Source: Ephemerocybe angulata
Taxonomy: Eukaryota > Basidiomycota > Agaricomycetes > Agaricales > Psathyrellaceae
Reading direction: 5' to 3'
Length of the DNA: 64,000 bases
Assembly (NCBI GenBank): GCA_013368325.1
Contig: JAACJK010000001.1
Location: forward strand, 2,046,001 to 2,110,000
Part shown: positions 11,260 through 22,678 of the stretch, piece by piece
How positions within the stretch are numbered: the stretch's first letter is position 1
Layout: each line of letters begins with the position of its first letter
The notes under the pieces: generated by a model
Told to the model about the DNA's origin: nothing
Database searches by the model: none
What the model saw: only the letters and a program-made list of their open reading frames with translations
Position numbers and translations under genes: made by a program

Positions 11260-12165
11260 GGAGGAGTGCTTGCTCTACAACTGAGATGGAGAGTGTGTAT
11301 TCAGACCTTCCTTTCTGAATGCCACTGACAACACTCTAGAGGATACATTGAGATCATTACCTGGTCCTCCTGGAATGTGCTCTGTGCTCTGGTGAGCAGG
11401 TTAAAAGATTGGCAGACTGGCTTCCATTAAATAAATAACATCCTGGAGGCTGGGAGGGCATCTATCGATGCTTCAGTGGGACCCAAGTGTAGAATTTCTC
11501 ATCAAGGAGACTTTCGAGCCTTTCAGATTGGGTTCGTGGCTGGCAGAGGGCACCAAGGCCCAGCAACATGTGTCCTCAAGCCCACAGTGCGTAAAGTGAT
11601 GGAAACAGTGGCAGAAAATGAGGAGTTTATAAAGCTGGCTGGTTTTATTTCAGGTGCGCCCTACTTATGAATGCCTGTTGCATGCACGGCTGACCCCTCT
11701 TTGGTGGCAGACTCATTTGCCGAATGTAAGCCCAAGGTTCATGCTAGCTACAGGAGGTGCATGGATGCCATCAAAGAGGAGAACAAAGACCTTGGCTGCC
11801 CTTTGCCAACAGTGTCTTTTCAACCCTCACCATGAACTTCAGGTGGTGCACCATTTGCTGCCCTCACTGCGACCATGCAAATCTTCTATACCGCCTCTGC
11901 AGGATTACGGCACTTGGCTCATTCGACCTGACAAAGGAGCACCTCATCCTGTGAGAGCTCAAACTGATCATCCAGCTCCCTCCTGGCTCTATGATCCTTA
12001 TTCCATCTGCAATCATCACCTACAGCAATATCCCCATTTCACAGTCTGGGTCCTGGTTCTCATCCGTACAGTACCCCTCCAGAGACTTGTTTCGATGGGT
12101 CAAGAATGGGTTTCAAACTCACGCTAAGGTTTTTGGTACTGATAAACCCAAGGCATCTGCACTAT
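11260..12165 (+). pseudogene. Decayed TET/JBP-type dioxygenase
   Basis: The reading is split over three frames, but it matches the intact homologue at 40135-41818 piece by piece. ILEAGR and QGDFRAFQIGFVAGRGHQGP (about 11444-11560) align with ILEAGR and REFGALNVGVLAGHGPKQP there. PFANSVFST, CPHCDHANLLYRLCRITALG and SFDLTKEHL (about 11800-11945) align with the HxD strand. SMILIPSAIITYSNIPIS and LFRWVKNGFQTH (about 11989-12120) align with the distal catalytic strand. HxD survives as His-Cys-Asp, but the distal iron-binding His is Tyr (ITYSN) and the 2-oxoglutarate-binding Arg position reads Trp. With frameshifts as well, no active enzyme is possible. The family assignment is strong; the 5' limit is uncertain. 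It lies among DNA transposons, as expected for a transposon-dispersed family. Confidence 0.8.
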
Positions 12166-13341
12166 CAGCTCACTATTAGAGGCTGAACTGCCATGCACAG
12201 AAAATCAGATTGCTCAAGAAAGTATAGTAGTAGTCTTGTACCCCCCAAGCCCTCGACTGATGCTGCTCAGCGGATCAGAAAGAGGGTCGTGCAGAAATGC
12301 AGGGAACCATGGACAAAGACAGCCACCCATATAGCGGCCCATAGAGCAGGACAGAAGAACCTGGGTGATGAAGTGCCAGAGCAGGGATCCTAAACGATGT
12401 TTCCGTGTTGGGCTTACGGGGGCGAGGAGCCGTCGTAAGTGCAAGGGCCATGCTGGGAAATCGGGGCATCAGGGCTCTTTATATAGAATAGACTACAACT
12501 AGACTAGAATGTCCTACATAGGGTACGCCCCTAGTGGACAATAAACTGGGAGATTAAAAAAAAAAAAAAAAAAAAAAAAGAAAAAAGAAAAAAAAACCTT
12601 GCATAGGGGGTGTGGCAGTGGGAACCCTATCTGCAAGGTCCTGTATCTTGCTGATTGTCCACAAGATCTAGGTGGTCCACTGAATACGGTGAGATCTCCT
12701 GTACGCCCCAGTCTCTGCATAGGCAGCCTCAAGGTCAGCCTTTATTGCCTGAACCTTGCACATGACACGCTGATCTACTGCTTCTAGATGAGCTACTAGG
12801 GGCTCTGGCCAGTTATGAAAGATGCTTGTAAAGATGGCCATCTGGAAGGCCTCCCGCGCTTCCTCGCCATGGTGGCCAAGCCCTGTTGCAAAAAGAAATC
12901 TGCAAGCACGGATAAATGGCCACTGCTCCTCAGCATTCCCAAGAGTATGGGGGCTATTCAAACACATTCATTGTCAACAGAGTGGTGACAGCTCAGCTAA
13001 CAAACACACCTTTTAGGTCGCAGTGATGCCAGAACTTCAAACTCACTCAGAAAGGACCTCTGGGCTGATGAACTCAACCACCATGGTAGGAGGCCAAAGT
13101 AAAAAGAGTTGGGGGGAAATAAGAAAACTCTTCTTCACATAAAGGTAACAGCAGGCTTCTACACCTTCTGGAGCTCGGCCATGGCAAACCACCGAGCACG
13201 GAAGTATGCTAAGGTATTCAGACTCATGCTCCACTCAGAGCTCTGTATAAGGGCTTTGACAAGTGGTTTCTCTTCTTTCTCCCAAGGCAAAGCCCCTGCT
13301 TCCATGGCTGAATCCATCCCCAGCAGCCTTACCCCTGCTGG
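12166..13341. other. No clear gene; A-rich run inside
   Basis: Short ORFs only, for example around 12668-12967 minus (Ala/Glu-rich, no family recognised). A 41-nt almost pure adenine run lies at 12556-12596. Confidence 0.35.
12556..12596 (+). repeat. Poly(A)-like tract
   Basis: Forty-one bases that are adenine except for two G interruptions. It could be a retroposed tail or a simple slippage tract; no target duplication was found around it. Confidence 0.85.
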
Positions 13342-14861
13342 CTGTACTTCACACTCCCCCAGGAGTCCTAGGACTCCGGCTTGTCCGTTGGACTTCCAGT
13401 GGACTTCCAATGGACTTCTGCCGGACTTATCATAAAAGGTGTATTTCTATTGGAAGTCTATTGGAAGTCTACCGGAAGTCCAACAGGAGTCCAATAGAAG
13501 TCCAATAGAAGTCCAGCTTGTCCAGTAAAGTCCAGTTGATACTTGAAAATACAGTTCAAGTCCAGTTGAAGTCTAGCTAAACTCTTATGCTATTTTGGTA
13601 ACTTAATACATATTGTGATGACTTCCATATATATCTGATATCTGTTGGACTTCTAGTGGACACTTTTAACAATCCATATCTACTTTACAGCTCTTTTCAT
13701 AAAGCTTGACACTCGCTGCTCGTGCATCAAATCAATCTGAAAATAAATAATTATTCAACAGAACACTATTTCTTCAGAAGCTGGGGCCCTACTGCACTTC
13801 AGAATTGCTTCAGAAGGTATATATGAGTAAATAGTTGCATCTAATACTATATAGACCGTGTAGTGGTGGTAATTCAGCATTTGGAGACACAGGAGGGCTT
13901 TCAGAAGAAATCAAGCCCTAATCTAGGGTTTTTCCTCTGCTCCTGGCCCAGCCTACGAATACCTCCAAATTGAGGTCTGGAGACCTCATGAAGCCCCATG
14001 GTAATTCTAAGTGACTATCCCAGACCATATTCTGACTGAGAAATGGAGCTGAGGCGGGAGATATAACCCAAGTGAATTATTTATTTGTTTCAACTTATTT
14101 TCATTGCACGCGGCGAGTGTCAACAATTATGCAAAGAGCTGTAAGTGTCTTGCTACACTTGAAAACAGATTTCTGCTAGATTGCTGCTGGACGTCTTGCT
14201 GGACTTCCTGCTGGACTTTGCTGAACTTTTATTTTTATTTTGTATAAACATAGCCATCACTTTTTGATGCTTATGTCAATCAGAAGTTTCCAAAAATCTC
14301 CAATAATGGCCTGGGAAAATGCAAAATACTTTCCGAACATCGACTGTAAATTGACAACTGCCCATATAATTGAGCTTACATGATTCAATCTAAGTCTTCT
14401 GATAATGTGAATGATAGTATCAGCAAGTAATATGATGAGTTTCCAATGCTTGACAATAATGATGGCATCACCTGTCACTATTAGGCTTAATTACAAAAGA
14501 ATGATAATAGGCTTTTACGATTGTACCTTAGTTATAACTGATGTAACTAGCCTGTTCCACTTGCTCCCGGAGTCTAGCTGGACAGTCCACTGGACCGGCA
14601 GGACTCCAGTTAGACTGGACACCTGCCAGACTGTACCGGACTCTAATTTGGCAGGTACTGGAGTCCAACTAGACCTTCCTGGACTCTGCTAGACTCTGCT
14701 GAACTCTGCCGGACTCCGGTTCAGGGCACTTTTACCCCCTTACTGGACAAAAAGTCCAGCAAAAGTCCAGGAAGTCCACCGGAAGTCCAGCAAGTCTACT
14801 GGACTTCCAGCAGAAGTCTAGCTAGAGTCCTGTGGGAATTATGGGGGAGTGCGAAGTCCTC
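13342..14861. mobile_element. Non-autonomous element A (inverted relative of B)
   Basis: The left end CTGTACTTCACACTCCCCC and right end GGGGGAGTGCGAAGTCCTC form imperfect 19-bp inverted termini. The interior carries many TGGACTTCC/GGAAGTCCA words in both orientations and the 28-bp core at 14316-14343. It is an inverted copy of element B (22679-23766); the extra length is explained by the MITE nested at 13688-14141. No transposase and no clear target duplication (flanks CCTGCTGG and ATAGCAGG). The 73-codon frame at 14257-14478 minus is kept in B, but this follows from copy identity and does not show coding. Confidence 0.75.
13688..14141. mobile_element. 454-bp MITE nested in element A, TA target site
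   Basis: The ends are CAGCTCTTTTCATAA and its inverted counterpart TTATGCAAAGAGCTG, with further matching GTTGACACTCGC/GCGAGTGTCAAC; both flanks carry TA. Element B keeps the uninterrupted site (complement of about 23390-23405), so the insertion and its TA duplication can be read directly. A TA duplication with CA-starting inverted ends is typical of Tc1/mariner/pogo-type MITEs; that class is inferred. Confidence 0.75.
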
Positions 14862-15426
14862 ATAGCAGGAGCAGGAGTCCAGGACCACTCCCTTCTGGTC
14901 AGGACCTTGGTCATGTACCACTCTTGTCACTGTCACAGGGTGTCTGGGGTCCTACTTCAAAAGTTCCATTTGGATCGGTCCCCAATGCATAGAAAAAGTT
15001 TGCCAATCCTACTGTCAGGTGTGGTTCAACTGCTGTCCAAACAGTTGGGTATTGGTCTTGACCAGGCCCAGTGGACAAAAGACCTGCAGGCCTGGTCATG
15101 ATCAGTCTGGTCTTGATAGCATCACATCACTTATGGCATTGATATCAAGCTGACATTTGACAGGTGTCACTTGGCATCAATCTCAGATCTGGACCTGTTA
15201 TGTCATTGATAGTACCTGTACCTGTGATATCATGATCTACATGATATCACTGATGGGACCTGTGCCTGTGATGTCATGATTTGCATGATGTTACTGATAG
15301 GACCTGTACCTGTGATGTCATTGATGGGGCCTGTTCCTGTGATGTCACTGTTATGTCACTGACAGCATCTGTCACTGTCATTAATTAGTGTCATGATGTG
15401 ATGATCTGCATCATATCATGCAGCCT
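14862..15426. repeat. Repeat F, inverted copy of 17853-18385
   Basis: Long stretches match the complement of 17853-18385, including the GACCAGGCC and ACAGTTGGGTATTGGTC segments, followed by imperfect tandem copies of a GTGATGTCATTGAT-type unit. There is no coding potential. The copy stops at about 15426, where a GC-richer insert starts. Confidence 0.65.
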
Positions 15427-16498
15427 TAATCGCCCTGTTTTACAGGTATTTTACAGAGGGTGCCTTTACCGCAAGTCCGGGACCTCACGCTGAGGCTGGT
15501 TTGAAGTCCCGATGGCTGCCCAGGATGGGGTGATGGGGACCGGGAGCCTGGCGCGTCTATAATCGCACTTGTCTCTCTCAGCTGGCTTGAGATTTGATAC
15601 GGGTATGGGCAAGGGACTACCTTTGTTTAGCATGATTGCCTTATCTTAGGGTATGAGCTGGTAAGAGTATAAGAAATGTAAATCAGGGATGACTCGGATT
15701 GAAAGTTTGGTGAAGGACGAGGGAAAGGATTTATAACAATGGATGTGCGTATGTGACGGTGTATCCCAGAGAACAATAAGTCTTTCGTGATTGTGCTAGA
15801 TTAGCCAGGATCTGGACAATCCAATAAGTGGTTTCCTTGAGGCTTGAAGAGACTTGAAGCTATGAACAGCTAGTGCAACTTATGGGAAGGGCCAAGGAAT
15901 GTCTCCTGGGGTGCACTGGGATGGGCAAGCTCAGAGATAAGATTGGACATAAAGTTTGATGGTCGCAGGGCCCGTGCAAGCATCAGAGACCGGCATCAGA
16001 GTTGCAATACATGCACCCGAGAATCAAGCTGGCCATCGAAAACCGAGCGGGTCCCCGTAAAATAAACCAGTTTGCTGTAAAACAGGCCGTTTTACCGTAA
16101 AACATTCTGAAGTAAGTACCAAGTAAGTACTTATGCAACTTATTGCCACCAAGGGCCTACTTATTTGAAGCTGAGCCGGTGAAATGCCCATGTCGAGCAG
16201 GGCAGGCGCCTATTCCCAGATGATTCCCACGATCTGCATGGCCTCAACCAAGTTCCTTCACAACCCAGGCCCAGCACTCACAGCTGGCACCCATGGCCAA
16301 CCATGGCTGCCTCCGATGACAGCATTGGTGGAACCGAATACATTCGGGGGAAGCGAGCAACACAGAGAGATGCCGAAATGCAAGCGCGCTGACCAGCGCG
16401 GTCCTCTTTCGGAATTTCCCGATGACCAATCAGCTGCACCGTGATGCCGATGGCTGCGGCCCCTGATTGGGTGGGGCCCGTAAAACATTCAGCATAAG
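15427..16498. other. GC-richer insert with GTAAAAC motifs, no gene recognised
   Basis: It is bounded by repeat F on the left and the CTCATTTAGATAAGAG terminus on the right. Words such as CTGTTTTACAG, CTGTAAAACAGG and CCGTAAAACATTC recur near both ends (15433-15465, 16055-16112, 16480-16492). The 86-codon frame at 16184-16444 has no recognisable feature. It may be a further unclassified insertion. Confidence 0.4.
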
Positions 16499-17852
16499 CT
16501 CATTTAGATAAGAGGAGTACAGAACAGATTCATAGATATCTTTCTCAGTTCTTGTCTGATAAGAATGATTTGGGTATCATTAGAAAGTGTAAATTGAAGG
16601 AAAAAAAGATGGTATAAGTGGTGTACTCTATTTATATAGTTATACTCTGCAAATTCACAGAAGTGTCATTTGAGATGTGTATGAGGGTAGACTTCAGTCA
16701 AAATAAGTGAATATCTCACTCATTTCATATCCAAAATAAATGATTTTAATATTACTAGAAAGCTTGAGCTATGTAGAGTACAGTGATACATTTGTTACAT
16801 TCCAAGCTTGCTTCTATAAACCTTACTATACATGCTAGCTAAATGTAACTTCCTATTAGGGTTAGTATTCTTGAGACACCATATCATAAGTATAAGTATA
16901 TACTAGCATACTGTAACCATACTTTGAGCTATCCCATAGGTTGCTATCCCTTTAATATACATATTATAGCAGGAATAGAACTTTATCCAAAACATCTCTC
17001 AAATGGGACAATTGTCTCTATTGACCTTCAAGGCAAGCACATAAAAGTGTGAAACCACTGTGAGGGTACACCCCCCATTGCTATGTTTTCATTAAAAAAA
17101 ACTGCAAGCAAATCCAAGCAGTAGAAGCTGATCTATAAAGAGAACTGGCCTTACCTGAAACTCTGGTTATACAACTGTGCATCTTCAAAGCTCACTTAGC
17201 TCTAAAATCATGCATATCTCCATGCTCACTGGATGGTTTTGGCTACTTTTTTTTGCATTCAGGACTAGGAATTTGCTTCCTTCCTCTCCATGTATTCATA
17301 CTCCCTATGTCATCAGAAGGTTTGCAGCCCAAAACCCACTTTATGCAATTTTACTATTACATGACCAATACTTCAAGGATTGTAAACCATGCTGCTGTAT
17401 TAATGACATTGCATGTTTAGATATATGATGTATATCTGTGTTCAGGAATGAACATTGTGTTCTGTCCTCAGTGATGATCACCCTAATGCATATCCCAAAT
17501 GGCATCCTTATAGTATTGCAGGGTATAACTGTGTGGAAGGAACATACCAGCTATACCACTGTATGCTCCTTATTTTACACTCTCTATTGCTACCAAAATT
17601 ATTCTTATCAGTCAAAAACTGAGGCAGATATTTATGAATCTATGCAACATCCCCCTTATCTAAATGGCATATTGTTGCTATCATGACATTTCTATGGGTT
17701 TGAACAGTATAGCTACAGAAATAGAATATAACACATATGCCATTGTACTCTCCTCATTTCACTCTTCTTAATGATATACAAATCATTCTTATCATACAGA
17801 AACTGGGAAAGTTATTCATGAATCATCCCAATATTCCTCTTATCTAAATGGG
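16499..17852. mobile_element. Element M with long terminal inverted repeats
   Basis: The left end CTCATTTAGATAAGAGGAG and the inverted right end CCTCTTATCTAAATGGG continue as diverged inverted repeats for roughly 100-150 bp (for example GATAAGAATGATTTG against CAAATCATTCTTATC). The right side also contains an imperfect tandem repeat of about 190 bp (17450-17650, 17650-17850). It is AT-rich and no transposase is seen. Confidence 0.55.
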
Positions 17853-18385
17853 CATGATATCATGCTCATCATGACATCATGACACTAATTAATGACAGTG
17901 ACATGACAGTGACAGATTCTATCAGTGACATAATAGGCACAGGGTCCATCAATGACATCACAGGTACAGGGCTTATCAGTGCCATCACAGACACAGGGTC
18001 TATCAGTGACATCACAGCATCAATGACATCATAGTGTCTAATCTTATCTGTGACATCATGCAAATTAATCACAGGTACACTATCAATGACATAATAGGTC
18101 CAGATCTGAGATTGATGCCAAGTGACACCTGTCAAATGTCAGATTGGTATCAATGCCATAAGTAATGTGATGCTATAAAGACCAGACTGGTCATGACCAG
18201 GCCTGCAGGTCTTTTGTCCACTGGGCCTGGTCAAGACCAATACCCAACTGTTTGGACAGGACCAACCGAAACAGAACTTTCAGATGGGGACCCCAGACAC
18301 CCTGTGACAGTGACAAGATCCTGGTTCTGACCACTCAGTATGGTACAGGACCAAGGTCCTGACCAAAAGGCATTGGTCCTGCTAT
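17853..18385. repeat. Repeat G, inverted partner of repeat F
   Basis: It is the complement of 14862-15426. It contains a 24-30-bp imperfect tandem unit (ATCAATGACATCACAGGTAC-type, about 17930-18050) which alone creates the repetitive 88-codon minus-strand frame there. Confidence 0.65.
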
Positions 18386-18588
18386 GGATAAAAATCCAGC
18401 CCCGGTAAAAATTTCCAAGGCCTGGACAGGACCAGGGGGGGTACCTACTTAGGGATTTTAAACTCGCGCCCCTCAGGGCGCGTCGGAGTTTGATCGGGAT
18501 TTTAAAAATCTTTGTAAGCCGACGCGTTGGCGCATCAACGGTGCCCGTGTTGGCCCAATAATTGGATTCCTTCTTGTTTCTTGACTAT

Positions 18589-20824
18589 ATGCCACCTAAA
18601 CTGAAGCCTCCAGGCCTCGGCCTGAATGACACAGTTCCAGAACTCAAGAATCTCAAGACGCTCAGGAGGCCCAAGAACGGAAACAAGGAGAATCTTCCTC
18701 CCAAGACTGCAGCGCGATACTCGGAACATGACTGGGCGGCAATTCAAGCACACCTCAATACAGTCGGCATAGAAAGGAAGCTGTATGGATATACCATCAA
18801 AGAGCAATGTATTCTCGTCCAATCATTAGTCCTGCTTTGCCCTAACTCTGGTTAGCCGATGCGCTCGCTTTGTTTATCTCGCTCGGATTGTATATCCCCA
18901 ACGAGGACATGCGTGACGTCCAATGCAAGCTTTCCATCATCAAGTCCACCAGCAAGTTCATCACACAGAGAGGCAAATCTAATGAGGAGCATAAACATGA
19001 GCGTACCTTCCGTTGGTATCAGTGCCAATGTGGCGCAGACCATCAGAGTGGGAGACGAGCAGCTGAGAACCGACAGATGCCCTGGAAGAATGTCGGTTGC
19101 CTCGTCTGGATTAAGCTCGTGACAACGCATGAGATACAGGGAAATGGTATGGAGGATGAGCATGAGTGAGCAATGGCTGAACCATTTTAATTACTTCCAG
19201 GTACACGCCGCATGCTTGCAATTGATGAGATATTGGGCATCCTCGATCACTCTGATGCCTGTGATCAGGAGATCGAGATGGCTCGCAATCCCCGCGTCCC
19301 TCTCCATCCAGATCTTCGTGACTATGCATTAAACCTTCTCTGCGAGAACACACCTCTTGCCTTACTACGCCAAAAATCCCTGGATTGGGCCAAAAAGAAG
19401 TGGCTGGCTGGATCTTCAGGCGACAATCATGCACGGCATGTTCTCGAGCCTCATCACGTCACATCGCTCTACCGGACAATTGCAAATGAACGAGACATCC
19501 CTCAGCGTTCGTCAGCCGAGGAGAATCTTGACCTCTGGTTTCGCAGGAAGGATCCTAAACCACCGTCCCCGCTGCTGACACAATTCTCTCTCCATTACCA
19601 GCCCCACATTCACCAGACACTGAACGGTTTGAGCTCGTCTTCGCTACACCCGAGATGAAACGTGCTGCTTGGCTCTACGGTCATAATCAGCAAGTACTCA
19701 TGGACCTCACATTTGGCTTTTGCTCTGGGCGTGCTCTCCTCGGCATTCTGATGGCGTTTAACGAGCGTGGTACTGGAATTCCGATCTGCTTTATAGTCTT
19801 CACGGCAAAGGACTCTGCGAAGGCTGTTCACGCCGACTACAACACAGCCATTCTCACGCATCTCCTCAATTGCTTCAAAGAAGGGCTTGGTACGAACAGA
19901 GATCATCAATATATCAATCTGCTTGTGGTCAACACCGACAACGATGTCCGCGAGAGGACGGCTCTTTCCTCGCACTGGCCCGAAGCACTTCAGCTCCTCT
20001 GCTCCTTCCATTCTAGTCAGTCATGGCGAAACGGTATTAACAAAGCTCTGGCATCCGTTCCAAAAGGCAAGGGACGTCAAGACGTGCGTAAACGGATCGG
20101 ACCCTTTCTCCGGGCTCTATTGCACGAGATCTCTATCTACAAGGACGCTCGGGCGCTCTACAAGGCTGAGGTCGACTACTGGAAGAAGCATGGCCGGAAA
20201 AGGAATGACCTCGCTAAACGCCAGTCGCTTGCTGCTCTCAAGTTTTTGAAGTACTTTGACTCATATATCTCGGACGAGGCTTACTGGACATCCTGGTCTC
20301 CTGCCGGCACAATCGAAGCATCCAAGCTTCTCAACATTCCTCTTGCTCGAGTTGCTAGGACCAACAACGCTCTGGAATCATTCAACGGTCGCATCAAGAA
20401 TGGATACTTCGAGCCTTACCAGCACTCAGGACGGCTACCGCGGATCGACCTCTGGATCTTGCTAGTCATCACTCATGTAATGCCGGACTTCTTCGCAAAG
20501 ATTCAACGCGAACAAGACACGCGCGACTATATGCAGAACCTGCACACCATCAAACCCGCCGCTTCGGAACAGTCATTCACGGTGCCGGCAAGTGAGCGAG
20601 CAGCGCGTGTTGAGAGATGGCTGTCTGGTTTGGAGGAGGGAAAGGACGAGGAGGAGAAGGAGCTAGAGGATATCATTGAGGAGAGCAATGTTTCTGGCAG
20701 TGAACAGTCAGAGTCCATGGCTACGAGCGAAATTGAGTGCGAGGCAAGGAGCGCGCGGTCATCTTCACCAATCCAGCAGTCGCAGTCGTACGTGATCAGC
20801 ATCCTTCATCATATGTATTTTTAA
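18589..20824 (+). CDS. Mutator-like (MULE) DDE transposase, probable frameshift
   Basis: Exons 18589-18808, 18856-19146 and 19201 onward join in phase across 47- and 54-nt introns (GTATTC..TTAG, GTATGG..CCAG with a CTGAAC branch site). The N-terminal part has a Cys-containing DNA-binding-like segment (FRWYQCQCGADHQSGRR) then KNVGCLVWIKL. The catalytic core is in the open frame from 19655: DLTFGFCSGRALLG supplies the first Asp, VVNTDND the second, LLCSFHSSQSWRNG the C-x-x-H signature and TNNALESFNGRIK the Glu. Between about 19560 and 19655 the frame must shift; no GT-AG intron fits, so a one-base frameshift is likely and this copy may be only recently dead. After 20787 an additional 54-nt intron (20788-20841) could extend the protein. 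Confidence 0.8.
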
Positions 20825-20910
20825 CCTTATGTATGATACAGGTTCAGCTTTGAAATGGTTGACACCCCATCCTTTGCTGCAGGAAATGAGACAAACATTG
20901 TGCAAACATT

Positions 20911-21522
20911 GTGGAGTCATCCGTACTCGTGGAGCAGTATGAGGAGCTGCACGCACAAATCAACAGCAAGGTGAATTTTACTATTTCCTTTGTTCATAGA
21001 TGTACTCAGATGGGTGACCAGGTCCAGGGAAAGGCACGAGCCACCAATCCTCGTCCTGAGGGTCCTGTTGCTCGTCCGCCACTGCCGCCAATTTTGACAA
21101 TGGAGATTATCCAGGATTCAATGGTGATTGATCCTGAGAATACAACTCCTGTGTCCGAGTCGCCCGTCTCACCATCGGGCTCATTGTCGAGTGACGATGT
21201 CGTACAAATCAATCAGAAAACGACGGCAATTATGAAAGTTCAACGCGTGCATGATGGTTTATGGGAGAGTATAAAGGAGTTGCTTCTCACCTCTAACGGC
21301 ACACAGGACGAAATCCTTGCGCCATATCATGATTTTCTCACCCCAGAGATACATGCTCGGTTGGAGAACAAGTCAGCGTATTCATCTGCTGTGTCGTTGA
21401 GGCTTGGGGATGATGATGGTGGCCCGGAAGATGGTGTCGATGGCAACTGTGAAGCAGAATATGCGCCAGGTATGGTTCCTTTCAAGAGGAAGCGAAAGGA
21501 GAAGCGAATTCAGTCACACTGA
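20911..21522 (+). CDS. Downstream ORF of the MULE element, Pro/acidic C-terminal region
   Basis: A 203-codon open frame between the transposase and the right terminus. It is Pro/Ser-rich in the middle (PVARPPLPPILT), then has MKVQRVHDGLWESIKELLL and ends in a basic KRKRKEKR tract that would serve as a nuclear-localisation signal. It is probably the last exons of the transposase gene after the intron at 20788-20841, but the frames could not be joined with certainty. A separate accessory protein is the alternative. Confidence 0.5.
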   Translation: MESSVLVEQYEELHAQINSKVNFTISFVHRCTQMGDQVQGKARATNPRPEGPVARPPLPPILTMEIIQDSMVIDPENTTPVSESPVSPSGSLSSDDVVQINQKTTAIMKVQRVHDGLWESIKELLLTSNGTQDEILAPYHDFLTPEIHARLENKSAYSSAVSLRLGDDDGGPEDGVDGNCEAEYAPGMVPFKRKRKEKRIQSH

Positions 21523-21629
21523 GATCGGTAATAGAAAATTTGTTGTTATTGCGGTACACTAGACTATACAAAAGATTCCTACATGGACAATAAGAAAAAA
21601 TGACAAACAAATAAGCCGCAAATAAGTGC

Positions 21630-21990
21630 CGAAGGCGGGCGGGGGTTTGGGGGACGGCAGTCCCCCAGCGGGACAGGGGCAGAGCCCCAGCCGTCGCGGC
21701 CGGCGCCGCAAAAACCCTTCGCTTTGCTAGGACAACAATATCAGCGCGGTGAGCTATACATTCTATCCTCACCTTGGAATGCCATCCTGGCGGGGAAATG
21801 CGTCCCGCTCGCCCAACCCAACGCCTGTGGCTAAATTTGCGCCCACCCACCCACCCGTCGCCTCTGGCGAAAATTTGCTGAATGTTGCCCCACACCGCCC
21901 CCGGCGGAAGTTTGCAGGGCGCCATGCCTCCGGCAAAGTTTGCACAGGGCGCACAGCGCGTAGAATGTCGCCTCCAGCGAAGAACAGCAG
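21630..21990. repeat. GC-rich low-complexity and imperfect tandem repeats
   Basis: 21640-21700 carries G-rich/C-rich inverted words (GGGGGACGGCAGTCCCCC). 21825-21990 repeats a CGCCTCTGGCGAAAATTTGC-like unit of about 40 bp several times with substitutions. It lies inside the right flank of the MULE element. ORFs here (both strands) are shadows of the repeat. Confidence 0.6.
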
Positions 21991-22099
21991 AGCGACGGGA
22001 ACAGAGATGGGAGAATGGGAAGAGGAGGTAAGGCCACGACGGTGCTACCAAAATGATCCGGGTGGAGTTTCAATTTTGAGGGGCGCGTGTTTGTTGTCC

Positions 22100-22143
22100 C
22101 CTACTTAGGTGCCGGAAATTACACGTTTTGGCACCTAAGTAGG
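22100..22143. repeat. Perfect 14-bp hairpin at the MULE right end
   Basis: CCTACTTAGGTGCC (22100-22113) and its exact complement (22130-22143) flank a 16-nt loop. ACCAGGTGACTGAGGTG follows at about 22152, as after the hairpin at 10786-10830. Confidence 0.8.
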
Positions 22144-22678
22144 TGTCTGTACCAGGTGACTGAGGTGCAGCTTTCCTCCTCAAGTCCTGGCGGCAGCTCG
22201 GTCAGTTGTCCTCTTTAGGAAGATGACAAATCAAAAAAATCACTCACAAAAAGGTGGGACAGGGACTTCCCCTTCTCCAAGGCCAGGAAATAATTGACCT
22301 GACTATATCAAAGCAAACAGTAGATCAATATGCCAGCGAGTATACTCACAATCTCTCTTCAAAGCTCTGAAAGAGGCCAGAGTTTACTGATGGTGCCTTT
22401 TTGGTGGCCGTGCTGATGGAAATAGCCGCCATGTTGATGATGGGCTTGCCGGACATTGCAGGTAAGCCTACTCCCCATGATTCAGTATGTTTAAGGTGTC
22501 AAAATGACCTGCAAGACACACCTTGGACTGTTTGGACTATAGAAAGCAGGAGGGAAGGTGGTGGTTGTGAAGAAAATCGGGTGAGTCTTCTGTTCACCGA
22601 ATTCAGAAACACTTATCCAATCAATACCATTAGGGACATCGCTACTGCCTCCACACTTTCACACTGCTGACAGTTGGC

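Larger units (their letters stand above)
18444..22143 (+). mobile_element. Autonomous-type MULE element
   Basis: The left end CCTACTTAGG (18444) is followed by AAACTCGCGCCCCTCA. The right end read in complement starts CCTACTTAGGTGCC (22143) and contains AAACACGCGCCCCTCA. These shared inverted blocks bracket a MULE-type transposase gene. The right end folds into a perfect 14-bp hairpin. A 9-bp target duplication typical of MULEs was not found. Boundaries are moderately certain. Confidence 0.65.

Noticed and set aside
15427..16498. Solo LTR or Helitron
   Set aside because: No TG..CA ends with a short duplication and no clear CTRR-plus-hairpin end could be found.
17869..18135. 88-codon minus-strand ORF with repeating DPVPVMSLI units
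   Set aside because: Produced by the imperfect tandem repeat in repeat G; the inverted copy F does not keep it open.
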